This document shows, in pieces, positions 25,936 to 34,896 of a stretch of DNA of 64,000 nt. Source of the DNA: Methanosphaerula palustris E1-9c (GTDB lineage Archaea; Halobacteriota; Methanomicrobia; Methanomicrobiales; Methanospirillaceae); contig NC_011832.1 of the NCBI RefSeq assembly GCF_000021965.1, positions 2,831,242-2,895,241 of the forward strand, read 5' to 3'. The translations under genes and the position numbers were made by a program. The notes beneath the pieces are model-generated. The model saw nothing but the letters and a program-made list of their open reading frames with translations. It had not been told where the DNA came from and searched no databases. Each line of letters starts with the position of its first letter. Position 1 is the first letter of the stretch.

Positions 25936-26313
25936 ATGGGACTCTTCACATTTGCAAAGACCGTAACGGCAACACTCCTCAAGAAGCCGGCGACGCTGAA
26001 CTACCCAGCACGACCCGCAAAGAAGTCCGACCTCTCCCGTGGACACCTGACGATCGATGTCGACTCGTGCAAATGGTGCGGGCTCTGCTCCCGCCGATGC
26101 CCGACGCAGGCGATCAGTGTGGACAGAAAAGGGAAGACCTGGGAGATCGACCGATTCCGGTGCGTGGTCTGCAACTCCTGCGTGGAGATCTGCCCTGCTC
26201 ACTGCCTGACGATGGAGAACACTTACCTGCCGCCTGTCACTGAGGGGGTCAAGGAACTCTTCAGACCAGCCGTGGTTGAGACCGAACCAGAGACCGAGAA
26301 GGCAGAGGGTTGA
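25936..26313 (+). CDS. echF: Ech hydrogenase subunit F (two-cluster ferredoxin-like)
   Basis: 125 residues, NuoI family, with CKWCGLCSRRCP and CVVCNSCVEICP binding two [4Fe-4S] clusters; it receives electrons from, or gives them to, ferredoxin. The C-terminus is Glu-rich. Last of the six ech genes, which match the Methanosarcina order A to F. Confidence 0.93.
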   Translation: MGLFTFAKTVTATLLKKPATLNYPARPAKKSDLSRGHLTIDVDSCKWCGLCSRRCPTQAISVDRKGKTWEIDRFRCVVCNSCVEICPAHCLTMENTYLPPVTEGVKELFRPAVVETEPETEKAEG

Positions 26314-26353
26314 TCCCCTGGCTGTTCCCACCCGATTTTTGGATAGTATCTTT

Positions 26354-27613
26354 CTATAATTCTTGATCTTTTTCGAGCAGGGAGAGGAGAGCCGCACTCA
26401 TCGCCCGGATACCGTTCTTGATCACACCCTCTGCATCGGGTGAAAATCTGCCGCTGTGCAGAAAGGCCGGGGGCTGAGGACTATTCGGGCCGACACTGCC
26501 TACCCGGAAATAACAGATCGGAATCGGGGGGTCGACCACCCCGAATGCTCCGAAGTCCTCACTGCCGGAAGACGGCGGGACGGCGATCACCTGCTCCTCA
26601 CCGACCACCTCCCGGATGGCCGCTATCACTCTGTTGGTTAGCGCCGGGTTGCAGACCATCGGCGGGGCCGACTCATCGAGCAGGGTCAGCACCGGGAGGT
26701 GGTCCTCCGGGACACCAGCACCGCGGGCGACGGCGGCGACGATCCGTTCGATCGCTCGGATCAGGTGATCCCGGACCTCGGGCGAGAAGTACCTGAAGTT
26801 CAGGGTCAGGTCGACCTCTGCTGGGATCGCGTTATGCTTAGAACCCCCATGGACCGACGAGACGGTCAGCACGGCGAAGGCCTGTGGATCGATCTCACGG
26901 GAGACGACGGTCTGAAGAAGGAGGATCGTCTCTGCAGCGATCACGACCGGATCGATCGTCAGGTCAGGATGAGCTGCGTGCCCCCCGACACCGAAGATCT
27001 TCAGGTCGAGCGACTCGGCCCCTGCCGAGGAGACCCCCTCGGTGTAGATGACGGTGCCGACCGGGTAATCGGCTGCCACATGGAGGGCGAGGAGGGCGTC
27101 CGGCCTGCCGATCATGGTGTACAGCCCGTCCCTGACCATCGCCGCAGCTCCAGATACCCGCTCCTCTGAAGGTTGACCGACCAAGATAAGTCGGCCAGTC
27201 CACCGGCCCTGCAGGGTGACCATCACCCTCGCGACGCCGGCGAGAATCGTCATATGCAGGTCATGCCCGCAGGCATGCATCACCGGCACCTGCCGGCCGT
27301 TCCAGTCGGTGGTGATCTCGGTGCTGGCATAGGGGAGACCAGTCTCCTCCAGAACCGGGAGGGCATCCATGTCAGCCCTGACCAGCACAGTCCTGCCCGG
27401 ACCGGCGTCGAACACCCCGGCGATCCCAAACCCACCAATCCCGGTGATGACCTGATACCCAGTGGCCTCCAGAGAGGCTGAAAGAGTCTTCGCGGTCTGC
27501 TCCTCCATCTCAGAGAGTTCCGGGTGCTGGTGGAGCGTTCGGTACAGGGAGAGGAGGGACAGGTACTCACGTTCGATCACCAGGTCCACCAAGTCACGGC
27601 GTGCAGTCTTCAA
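26354..27613 (-). CDS. M20-family amidohydrolase (hippurate/aminoacylase type)
   Basis: 419 residues. Metal-ligand motifs are VRADMDALP, MHACGHDLHM, GQPSEERVSGA, LLALHVAADYP and the late FLHSGRFSP. The dimerisation domain sits around GVGGHAAHPDLTIDP. The family removes acyl groups from amino acids or small amides; the substrate is unknown. It ends in TAG and is convergent with echF. Confidence 0.9.
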   Translation of the reverse strand: MKTARRDLVDLVIEREYLSLLSLYRTLHQHPELSEMEEQTAKTLSASLEATGYQVITGIGGFGIAGVFDAGPGRTVLVRADMDALPVLEETGLPYASTEITTDWNGRQVPVMHACGHDLHMTILAGVARVMVTLQGRWTGRLILVGQPSEERVSGAAAMVRDGLYTMIGRPDALLALHVAADYPVGTVIYTEGVSSAGAESLDLKIFGVGGHAAHPDLTIDPVVIAAETILLLQTVVSREIDPQAFAVLTVSSVHGGSKHNAIPAEVDLTLNFRYFSPEVRDHLIRAIERIVAAVARGAGVPEDHLPVLTLLDESAPPMVCNPALTNRVIAAIREVVGEEQVIAVPPSSGSEDFGAFGVVDPPIPICYFRVGSVGPNSPQPPAFLHSGRFSPDAEGVIKNGIRAMSAALLSLLEKDQEL

Positions 27614-27701
27614 TATTCACCTCTACTCTACTCTCCCGTTGCCGTTATTAATAATAACGGCAGACGATCCGTCGCCTCCTAGAAAAGCAGGAATTGAAAA
27701 A

Positions 27702-28979
27702 TCAAGGTTTATAGAAGAGGACGATCCGGTTGGTGTTGGTCCCGCAGGCATTGTTGGCCACACCCCAGATCTGCGAGGTCTTGGTGAACTGCTGGGTGTT
27801 GACGACGATCCCCTCACAGGAGAAGCCGGCGGCCCTGCCGAGCGGGACCACGTGCTGGTCGAGAGAGATTGTTCCCCGCCGGACCTCTCCGACCTCGAAG
27901 GCCACCCATCCGCCCGACCGGGTGACCCGGTACAGCTCGTCAAAAACCTCACCCATCACCGACGACCACCCCTCCACCGTCCGTGCCATCGTGATACCCC
28001 TGCCGATCGCCTGGGCATCGAGATCATTGAACCAGCAGCGGAGCCAGTTGTCACGGGCGTACTGGACGATGTCCAGAAACGGAGGGGAGGTGACGGTCAG
28101 GGCCACCGACCCGGACCGGATCGTCGGGGTCTCCCGTGCGTCCCCAGTCAGAAACGAGGCCCCAGCCCCGACCGATGCAAGGCCGGCCCGTTCATCTGAC
28201 GAAACCCCGCTCAGCAACTGCCTGGACTTCCGCTCGATGATCACATGGACGTCTTTATAGGGGGGGACCTGTCCGCGCTTGGTATTGATTCGGCACTGGC
28301 TCTCTTGCGAGACCGCCTGGTTAGGCGGGAGCGTGTACACCGAGAAAAAGTTCTTCGAGTGGCCGGTCAACCGGTTGGTCGCGACCATCCGGATCCACCG
28401 GTCGACCTGATCCTCATCACCTGACTGGTACCGGTCGATCAGGTACCGCCGGAGGGCGACAAGCGTAGCCTCGGTCTCTGGATGGTAGAACATCGAGAGG
28501 TCCAGGTCCGCACCCACCTTCCCTTCAGGAACCTGATCCAGCCGCTCTGCCACCTCTCCCTCTTGAGGAAGGGTGAACCGGGGGGCGGTCAGGATCGCCG
28601 AGAGCGGGTTGATATCGTTCGCGATCACCTGCCTCCCCAGGAGACCGGCTTCGATCGCCGTGGTACCCCGGCCGCTGAACGGGTCATAGACCGTCTCTCC
28701 CTCGCGGGTCAGCAGCCTGATAAAGAAGCCCGGGAGCTGCGGTTTGAAGCAGGCCCGGTACGAGAGTTCATGGAGGGTGGAGGCCTGTCGCTGACGGGAG
28801 GTCCAGAACTCATTGATATAGTGAGGGACAGACTCCCCGTCGACGCTGATCATCTCGCACCGGGTTATCGGAGAAAGCGCACCGGCAGTGCTCTCATCGG
28901 CCAGCGCGAAGAGTCCGAGAAACGCCCTGACCATATCAGGAGACGCAGTCCTCTCAGTCAATGCCGGGCCTTCCATCAT
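27702..28979 (-). CDS. Site-specific DNA methyltransferase, probably N4-cytosine
   Basis: 425 residues. The AdoMet motif YDPFSGRGTTAIEAG (around residue 100) precedes the catalytic motif TSPPFLDIVQYARDNW (around 300); SPP[Y/F] is typical of N4-cytosine enzymes. Motif I lies before motif IV, so the arrangement is not the usual beta class. No restriction endonuclease gene is adjacent, so it looks like an orphan methyltransferase. A role in modifying the host genome or in protection from restriction is possible. Confidence 0.82.
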   Translation of the reverse strand: MMEGPALTERTASPDMVRAFLGLFALADESTAGALSPITRCEMISVDGESVPHYINEFWTSRQRQASTLHELSYRACFKPQLPGFFIRLLTREGETVYDPFSGRGTTAIEAGLLGRQVIANDINPLSAILTAPRFTLPQEGEVAERLDQVPEGKVGADLDLSMFYHPETEATLVALRRYLIDRYQSGDEDQVDRWIRMVATNRLTGHSKNFFSVYTLPPNQAVSQESQCRINTKRGQVPPYKDVHVIIERKSRQLLSGVSSDERAGLASVGAGASFLTGDARETPTIRSGSVALTVTSPPFLDIVQYARDNWLRCWFNDLDAQAIGRGITMARTVEGWSSVMGEVFDELYRVTRSGGWVAFEVGEVRRGTISLDQHVVPLGRAAGFSCEGIVVNTQQFTKTSQIWGVANNACGTNTNRIVLFYKP

Positions 28980-29044
28980 CAGGTATTGGGGCCGGAGAGT
29001 TATAATCCAGCATCAAAGCAGCATGGCCAGAGGCGTGCACCAGA

Positions 29045-32000
29045 TCACTCCTCTTCCTGGATCTCCGGAACCGGTTCCTCAAGTTCAAGTTGCTCTGGTT
29101 GCTCAGACTGTTCGGTCGCGCTCTCCTCCCGAAGGAGCAGCCCTGCCCGCTTTCGAACCAGGTACGATGAGTCGGCAGCGGCATGTTCGAGGAGAACCGC
29201 AGCAGAAGGCCCACCGATCTTGGCAAGAGCACTGACCACCCCGAGCCGGATCTCAGGATCTGGATCGTTGATAAACTGGGCGAGAGGAGGGAGGGCATCC
29301 TCACCAAAACGGCCGATTTCAGACCACCGCTCCTCTGCGATCAGGTATCCTACCTCCTGGACGGTATCTGTAGGTGTCCAACCGGCAGCCGCGAGGCTCT
29401 CTGCAGAGCCGGCGCGGATCTCCTTCTCCGGATCGTTGAGGGCTTCCACCAGCGCCTCGGTGGCCCCTGAACCGAGTGCTGTCAGAGCCTCCCCAGCGAC
29501 CTGTCTGACCCCATAGTCGTCGGCATCCAGCAACTGGATCAATGGTGCAGCAGCAGCAGGGTCCTGAATTTCACCGAGCGACCGGGCTGCCCGCATGACG
29601 ACCTCGTCGCTCTGATCCTCGAGTGCAGTGATCAGGTCCGGCACCGCAGCCTGGTCTCCGAGCAACCCGAGTGACGCGGATGCAGATGCCCGAACGTCCT
29701 CATCCTCATCAGTCAGCAGCGTTCTGAGCAGGTCCCCAGCCCGAGGGTCATGGCTCTTGGCAAGGGCATGAGCGACCTTCTTCCGAACCCGGGCCTCTTC
29801 ATGCACAGAGGCCTCGATCAGTAGAACAAAATCAGGATCCTCGGAAGGAACTGTACCGGATTCCAGCCCTCCAGACTCGTCGATAGGTTCAGGGAGCGGT
29901 GGAACTGACCGAGGGGTTGGGTTCAATTGGGTGACCTCAATCGGGGGAGGGCCTTCCTGAGGAATCGTGATCTCATGAATAGGAGAGACCTCCCCTGACA
30001 GCACGGCATGAAACTGCCTGGGAGGGAGAGGGGAGAGGGTTGTTTCTTCTTCATGAAGGCGGGCCAGCAACATCTTAGCATCCTTTTGTCGTCTCTCATC
30101 TGCAGTGTCTGAGGCCTGCATGGCAAGATCCTGATCAGCCCCGAGCGTCCTCAGGGCCCAGATCACATCCTCTGCCGTAGCACGATCACCGGACTCGAAG
30201 AGGGCCACGAGGGGGCCGATCCCCTGCCGATTTCCAATCATGCCCAAGGCCCTGGCCGCGGCCCCTCTGACCACCGGGTACTGATCATGCAATGCCCGGA
30301 CCAGAACCTCGGTTGTAGCAGGGTTCCGGAGCTCTCCAAGGGCATGAGCCGCCTGACTCCTGACCTCCTCATCCTCGTCCTCGATCAGCAGGTTGACCAG
30401 CGGAGAGAGAGCTCGCTGATCCCGGATCTGACCGAGAGCGTCGGCAGCTGTGACCCTGACCTGGTAGTATGGATCCTGAAGCGCCTTGAGCAGCAGAGGC
30501 ACCGATTCGATCCCGATCTGTCCGAGCACCTCAGCAGCCACCATCCTGACCGCATCGTCCTCTGCGGAGAGGCCTGGACCGACGGCGCTGACAATCACCG
30601 AGGGCTGGTCACTGGAGAGAACTCCATGTTGATCGGCAAGGTACGAGGAGATCAGCTGGGATCGTTCTTCATCATCAGGAGAATTCCGCTGGAGTGTCTC
30701 CATCAGGGAGAGGAAGGCCGACTCCTGGACCGGAGCCCAGCCGGACGCTTCATTATCCATGGAGCCGGCAGTCTCCAATCCTGGACCACCCACAACTGGA
30801 AGGACCGAAGAGGGGGTGATGGAAGGTGTCCCGTCATCCATCTGTGGGATGATCAGGTCATCTGAATCCAGCCAGGAAGAGAGAGGTTCTGGGGTCGCCA
30901 GATCATCCTCAACTGGGAGATCCCAGAATGGTGGTGCCTCAATAGTCATCGTCGTCGATTGGAGAGAGGAGAGATCGATCGGGGGCAGAGAATCATCCAG
31001 CCCAGCGAGGATCTGGTCCGCATCCTCCAGATCATCTGATAAGGGAAGGGATGGTCCATCCTCAATATCCCGGGTAAATTCAATGGATCCTCCCACCGCC
31101 GGCTCTGCCGTCATCATCTCCTCTGGCGACTGCGTCCCGGTCGGGGAGAGGAGGAGGGCCAGATCGTCCTCGACAGGATCGGGCTCACAGGGTGTGGGTG
31201 TCAACCCGGATGCTGAAATGTCCTCGGTCCATGAGATATCCGGATAGACCTCCCGTCTGATATGCAGTGGGGGAGTGATGTTGGGCCTGATCTGTTCGAT
31301 ATAGGTCGGTGCAGACTGTTCCCTGGGAAAGGCACCGAGCCGCATCAGCACACCGGTAGATCCGGCCCGAATGGCTGGGTTCTGGTCGTGGAGGGCCCGG
31401 ATCAGAGATTTCACGGCAGGATCGCCGATTCTCCAGAGGGCCTCGGCGCTACCGGTCCGGATCCCATAATATTCATCGCCGAGGGCCGTGATCAACACCG
31501 GAATCGCAGCAGGCCCATGCCTTATCAACTGGGACCATTGCTCTGTAGCCACCAACAGGGTCAACTGCTCCTGTTCGTCATCAGGAACCCAGTTGATCCT
31601 AGCCAGGGCCTGAGCTGCCGCCATTCTGACACTGTGCGCATGGTCATTGATCGCAGCCCGAAGCGCCGGGATCGCCTGGTCGTCGACGAGGAGACCGAGC
31701 GCCTCGGCAGCTCCTGCACGGACCGTCTCCTCGGGATCAGTGATCAGCAGCCGTCGAAGGGGATCGATAGCCCGAAGATCCCCAATCGAACCGAGGGCCA
31801 GAGCGACATCCCGTCTCACCGCATAATGACTGTCTTCCAGAGCGGCCAGCAGCGGGAGGACCACGGCCTTGCGTTTCTTCACCAGTTCCGACCACTGGCC
31901 AGTCGCAAACAGGTACCGAAACTTCTCCCGCTCATCCTGTGGCACCCACCCAGTCCGATCGAGGGCCAGCGCCGCCCCGTATCGGATCCGGTACGATGGG

Positions 32001-32446
32001 TGCATCAGGGCAGCCAGCAACTGCGGCCTGGCCGGTTCACCCATCATCCCGAGCGCAACGATAGCCCCCTTCCGGATCTCCTCATACTCACTGTTCAGCG
32101 CTCCCATCAGGGGTAGCACTACCTGATCGCCCATCGTTGCGATCAACGTCGCGACGCCGGGAAAGGTATGGCCGGTGTCATCACCGAGGGCAGTGATCAG
32201 GGTCTCCACCGGGAGGTTGGGGATCTCCTTGAGCACCGCAGACACTCGCTGCTGAAGCTCAGCGTTTCCATGCTGGAGAGTATCGAGCAGCAGTGGAACG
32301 CTGATCCTTCCCATCGAACGGAGAATGGTACTGGCCTGCCGCTGTACTATTGGATCCCGATGAGAGAGGGCCGCAATCAGCCCGCTGACGTCCTGTCGTT
32401 CGGCCAGCTTGCCGAGGTTGGGCCTGAAGAGATCATGCAGCCACAT
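29045..32446 (-). CDS. Giant HEAT-repeat protein (1133 aa)
   Basis: Three blocks of PBS-lyase-type HEAT repeats (about residues 20-385, 630-800 and 885-1110), with units such as AAAQALARINW and VRSQAAHALGELRN, separated by long acidic Pro/Ser/Thr-rich linkers (about 395-630 and 800-885). No signal peptide or membrane helix. Several repeats carry an inserted W-containing loop (GWVPQDEREKFRYLFATGQW) that recurs in blocks 1 and 3. Probably a large scaffold for protein-protein contacts; partners are unknown. A TATA-like TTATAAAC lies at about 32490-32501. Confidence 0.85.
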   Translation of the reverse strand: MWLHDLFRPNLGKLAERQDVSGLIAALSHRDPIVQRQASTILRSMGRISVPLLLDTLQHGNAELQQRVSAVLKEIPNLPVETLITALGDDTGHTFPGVATLIATMGDQVVLPLMGALNSEYEEIRKGAIVALGMMGEPARPQLLAALMHPSYRIRYGAALALDRTGWVPQDEREKFRYLFATGQWSELVKKRKAVVLPLLAALEDSHYAVRRDVALALGSIGDLRAIDPLRRLLITDPEETVRAGAAEALGLLVDDQAIPALRAAINDHAHSVRMAAAQALARINWVPDDEQEQLTLLVATEQWSQLIRHGPAAIPVLITALGDEYYGIRTGSAEALWRIGDPAVKSLIRALHDQNPAIRAGSTGVLMRLGAFPREQSAPTYIEQIRPNITPPLHIRREVYPDISWTEDISASGLTPTPCEPDPVEDDLALLLSPTGTQSPEEMMTAEPAVGGSIEFTRDIEDGPSLPLSDDLEDADQILAGLDDSLPPIDLSSLQSTTMTIEAPPFWDLPVEDDLATPEPLSSWLDSDDLIIPQMDDGTPSITPSSVLPVVGGPGLETAGSMDNEASGWAPVQESAFLSLMETLQRNSPDDEERSQLISSYLADQHGVLSSDQPSVIVSAVGPGLSAEDDAVRMVAAEVLGQIGIESVPLLLKALQDPYYQVRVTAADALGQIRDQRALSPLVNLLIEDEDEEVRSQAAHALGELRNPATTEVLVRALHDQYPVVRGAAARALGMIGNRQGIGPLVALFESGDRATAEDVIWALRTLGADQDLAMQASDTADERRQKDAKMLLARLHEEETTLSPLPPRQFHAVLSGEVSPIHEITIPQEGPPPIEVTQLNPTPRSVPPLPEPIDESGGLESGTVPSEDPDFVLLIEASVHEEARVRKKVAHALAKSHDPRAGDLLRTLLTDEDEDVRASASASLGLLGDQAAVPDLITALEDQSDEVVMRAARSLGEIQDPAAAAPLIQLLDADDYGVRQVAGEALTALGSGATEALVEALNDPEKEIRAGSAESLAAAGWTPTDTVQEVGYLIAEERWSEIGRFGEDALPPLAQFINDPDPEIRLGVVSALAKIGGPSAAVLLEHAAADSSYLVRKRAGLLLREESATEQSEQPEQLELEEPVPEIQEEE

Positions 32447-32513
32447 CTATCTGTCCACCGGATTCGTGATCAAAAGAAGGAGGAGAAAGTGTTTATAAGT
32501 TTAGTTAAAGGGC

Positions 32514-33632
32514 TCAGAGAGCTCCGATGAACCGATCCCTGATCGCTTCCGGTGAGAGTGGGATGTTCGGTACCTGGGTGTTTCCCGGTCTGATCAGCAC
32601 ATGGACGAAGAGAGGGCCATCAACCTGATCGCTGCAGACCGCAGCCAGTTCCTCGGGACCCTGGACCTTGACAGTCGAAATGATACCTGCAGCCCTGGCC
32701 ATCAGTTCGATGTCCACCCCGGTCGCCGCATAGGTCGGCTGGTTACCGGTCGAGCCAAACGCCCCGTTGTCCAGGCAGAAAATCCGGAGGTTTGGAGGAT
32801 GGGCTGCCCCGACGGCCGGGAGGATCCCTGTCCCGAGCATACTTCCATCCCCATCGATCACCCAGACATCCCGATCGGTGACCGAGGCCAGACCGAATCC
32901 GACCGGGGTGGCCTGAGTGTAACTGCCGAGCATGTAGAAATTTTGCGGACGGTCATGGTGCACATAGAGTTCCTTGCTCGGCATCCCGATGTTGGCCACG
33001 ACCGCCTGGTCGGTCAGCGCCCCGCTGATCACCCCGATCGCATCCGACCGGGTCATCACCGGCTCTCGGATCTTGCGCTGGTAGCAGATCGCTGAGGTTC
33101 GTCCCCGTGACGGAAAGGGTCCAGAGGTCGCACATTCGCCACCCCCCTCCCAGACCTTCGGGGAGATCAGGGCGACCGAAGGAGTATGATCTTCAAACGC
33201 CTCCTGGATCACCTGGTTGACCAGGCCAAGTTCGCCGGCCTCCCTGATGATCTGGTACGGGATCCCAAGCGCATCCAGCACCGCCGGAAGCGGCCGATTG
33301 AATGGGACCTGCGCCGGAATCGCCTCGTGATAAAACCCGCGCCAGCTGGCGATGATCGGGAGCGGGAGGCGGTAGGTCATCGTCAGTGACATCAGGGCAT
33401 TGAGCGAGTTACCGAGGCCAGAACTCTGGATCACCAGTGCCGGCCGGGAACCCCCAAGGGCAGCACCGGCGCAGACACCGACCCCGTCCTCCTCCCGGTT
33501 CACCGGGATCTCAGGGATATGAGCGGTGAGCAGTGAGCAGAGATCCTTTGTCCGGTCGCAGGGGAGGGTCGCAGCAAGGTCGATCTTCTGTTCAGAGAGG
33601 ATGGAGATCAGGTCCGTTTCATGCATGGTCAT
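32514..33632 (-). CDS. comDE: Sulfopyruvate decarboxylase, fused alpha-beta
   Basis: 372 residues joining ComD (about 1-185, CDRTKDLCSLL, NREEDGVGVCAGAALGG) and ComE (about 190-372, with TPP motif VIDGDGSMLGTGIL to FCLDNGAFGSTGNQ). It decarboxylates sulfopyruvate to sulfoacetaldehyde, the precursor of coenzyme M. It overlaps the cysteate synthase gene by up to 14 nt (an internal ATG at 33626 would overlap by 8). Last gene of the six-gene operon. Confidence 0.93.
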   Translation of the reverse strand: MTMHETDLISILSEQKIDLAATLPCDRTKDLCSLLTAHIPEIPVNREEDGVGVCAGAALGGSRPALVIQSSGLGNSLNALMSLTMTYRLPLPIIASWRGFYHEAIPAQVPFNRPLPAVLDALGIPYQIIREAGELGLVNQVIQEAFEDHTPSVALISPKVWEGGGECATSGPFPSRGRTSAICYQRKIREPVMTRSDAIGVISGALTDQAVVANIGMPSKELYVHHDRPQNFYMLGSYTQATPVGFGLASVTDRDVWVIDGDGSMLGTGILPAVGAAHPPNLRIFCLDNGAFGSTGNQPTYAATGVDIELMARAAGIISTVKVQGPEELAAVCSDQVDGPLFVHVLIRPGNTQVPNIPLSPEAIRDRFIGAL

Positions 33633-34896
33633 TCACCCAGGTGATTACATCTCTTCTGATTTCATCGTCAGGGTTGCCGGCAGGGACCCGGTATCCGGCC
33701 GGAGTCGGAACCAGAGTATGATCCTCAACGACACGGTCGTACCCGCCACCGGTGATGTTCAGCAGCACCCTTGATCCGGGTTCTATGGTTCCCATCTCGA
33801 TCGCCTGGATCAGCGAGGCTGTTGCGACCGCTGCGGCCGGATCGAGGTCTATTCCCTCGCAGTCGGTGAAGAGTGTGCCGGCAGCCCTGGCCAGACCGTT
33901 GCTGATCGCATACATCTCCCCGCCGGTGGCCTCAAGGGCATCATAGGTCCCGCCAGGGACCCCGTACGGTGGCGTCCGGTTGGTCAGCACCGGGGCAGAG
34001 ACCCATTGTTCTGCCTCCTCGGTGTATGGTGTCCCCGGGCCGACCTGAAGATCGCGGGTATGTTCCTCCCAGGCCGCCACCATCGGAACGAATGGCAGGT
34101 TCTGAGCGAGGTGAAGGATCGGGAGCCGTCCACCGAACCGCCCGTCCCGGATCAGCCGGGAGGCTGCCTCGTACGCGGCGACACCCCCGGTCCCGGATCC
34201 GACTGCCTGGACATAATGGTCGGGGATACGTCCGATCGTCACCGCCCCATCGAGCATCACCGTCCCCATCCCATCCCGGCGAGCCACGTTCCGGGCGCCT
34301 CCCTCAACGATCAGCCGGGGGTCGACGGCTGCCAGCGCCGTGCTGTACGCGATCGCATCGGCATAGTCGCCATCGACCCCGATCACCAGCGCCGCTGGAG
34401 CAGGCTCGGTGGTCCAGAGCCGAGGAAGGGCTGATTGCGGGACCACGATCACGACCGGGATACCGGTCAGGGCCGAGACCTGACAGAACGCCCGGGCCGT
34501 GTTCCCTGCTGAGGCGACGACCAGGATCCCCGCTGTTCGTTCGGTCGCACGCAGCATCGACGGGACCGCTTCGAGCTCCTTGAACGAGCAGGTGACGAGA
34601 TCGGCCCCCCGTTCAGGCCAATAGCCGTTGAACCCGATGAAGAGGTGCGCAAGCCCGAGTTCCTCTGCCAGGCCGTCGCTCTGGTAGGTAACGGTCCCCC
34701 CGGTGAACGGAAGCCGGCCCCTGACCGGCAACCATGACTCATACCGGAAGATCCCGGGCTGGCCACTGAGGGAGAGAGTTCTCTCCGGGTAATCCGTCAC
34801 CAGGAGCCCGGGGTGGCCGGCCGGACAGAACGAGGAGTAGCGATCCGTGATCCTCAGTCCACAGGTCGGGCACCTGAGCTGGTAATCTCCACTCAT
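33619..34896 (-). CDS. Cysteate synthase (threonine-synthase-like)
   Basis: 425 residues of the PLP fold-type II family. It starts with a zinc-finger-like LRCPTCGLRI and has the loop VVASAGNTARAF of the threonine synthase family and AVGSGTGGVAAYEAASR for the PLP phosphate. Adjacency to comDE identifies it as cysteate synthase, which makes L-cysteate from phosphoserine and sulfite, the route described for Methanosarcinales. A paralogous threonine synthase cannot be excluded by sequence alone. ATGA overlap with the DUF39 gene. Confidence 0.87.
   Translation of the reverse strand: MSGDYQLRCPTCGLRITDRYSSFCPAGHPGLLVTDYPERTLSLSGQPGIFRYESWLPVRGRLPFTGGTVTYQSDGLAEELGLAHLFIGFNGYWPERGADLVTCSFKELEAVPSMLRATERTAGILVVASAGNTARAFCQVSALTGIPVVIVVPQSALPRLWTTEPAPAALVIGVDGDYADAIAYSTALAAVDPRLIVEGGARNVARRDGMGTVMLDGAVTIGRIPDHYVQAVGSGTGGVAAYEAASRLIRDGRFGGRLPILHLAQNLPFVPMVAAWEEHTRDLQVGPGTPYTEEAEQWVSAPVLTNRTPPYGVPGGTYDALEATGGEMYAISNGLARAAGTLFTDCEGIDLDPAAAVATASLIQAIEMGTIEPGSRVLLNITGGGYDRVVEDHTLVPTPAGYRVPAGNPDDEIRRDVITWVNDHA

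Noticed and set aside
21278-26313. Complex I or Fpo instead of Ech hydrogenase
   Set aside because: There are exactly six subunits in Ech order, and the large subunit keeps all four [NiFe] Cys with no C-terminal extension.
31262-32116. Plus-strand ORFs over the HEAT gene (31262-32116, 30287-30865)
   Set aside because: They are antisense shadows of the HEAT protein; no signal or domain, and the HEAT frame carries clear repeats.
29045-32446. Tandem repeats resembling a CRISPR array
   Set aside because: Repeat units are degenerate protein HEAT repeats in one frame, not identical DNA repeats with spacers. No CRISPR array or cas gene was seen.
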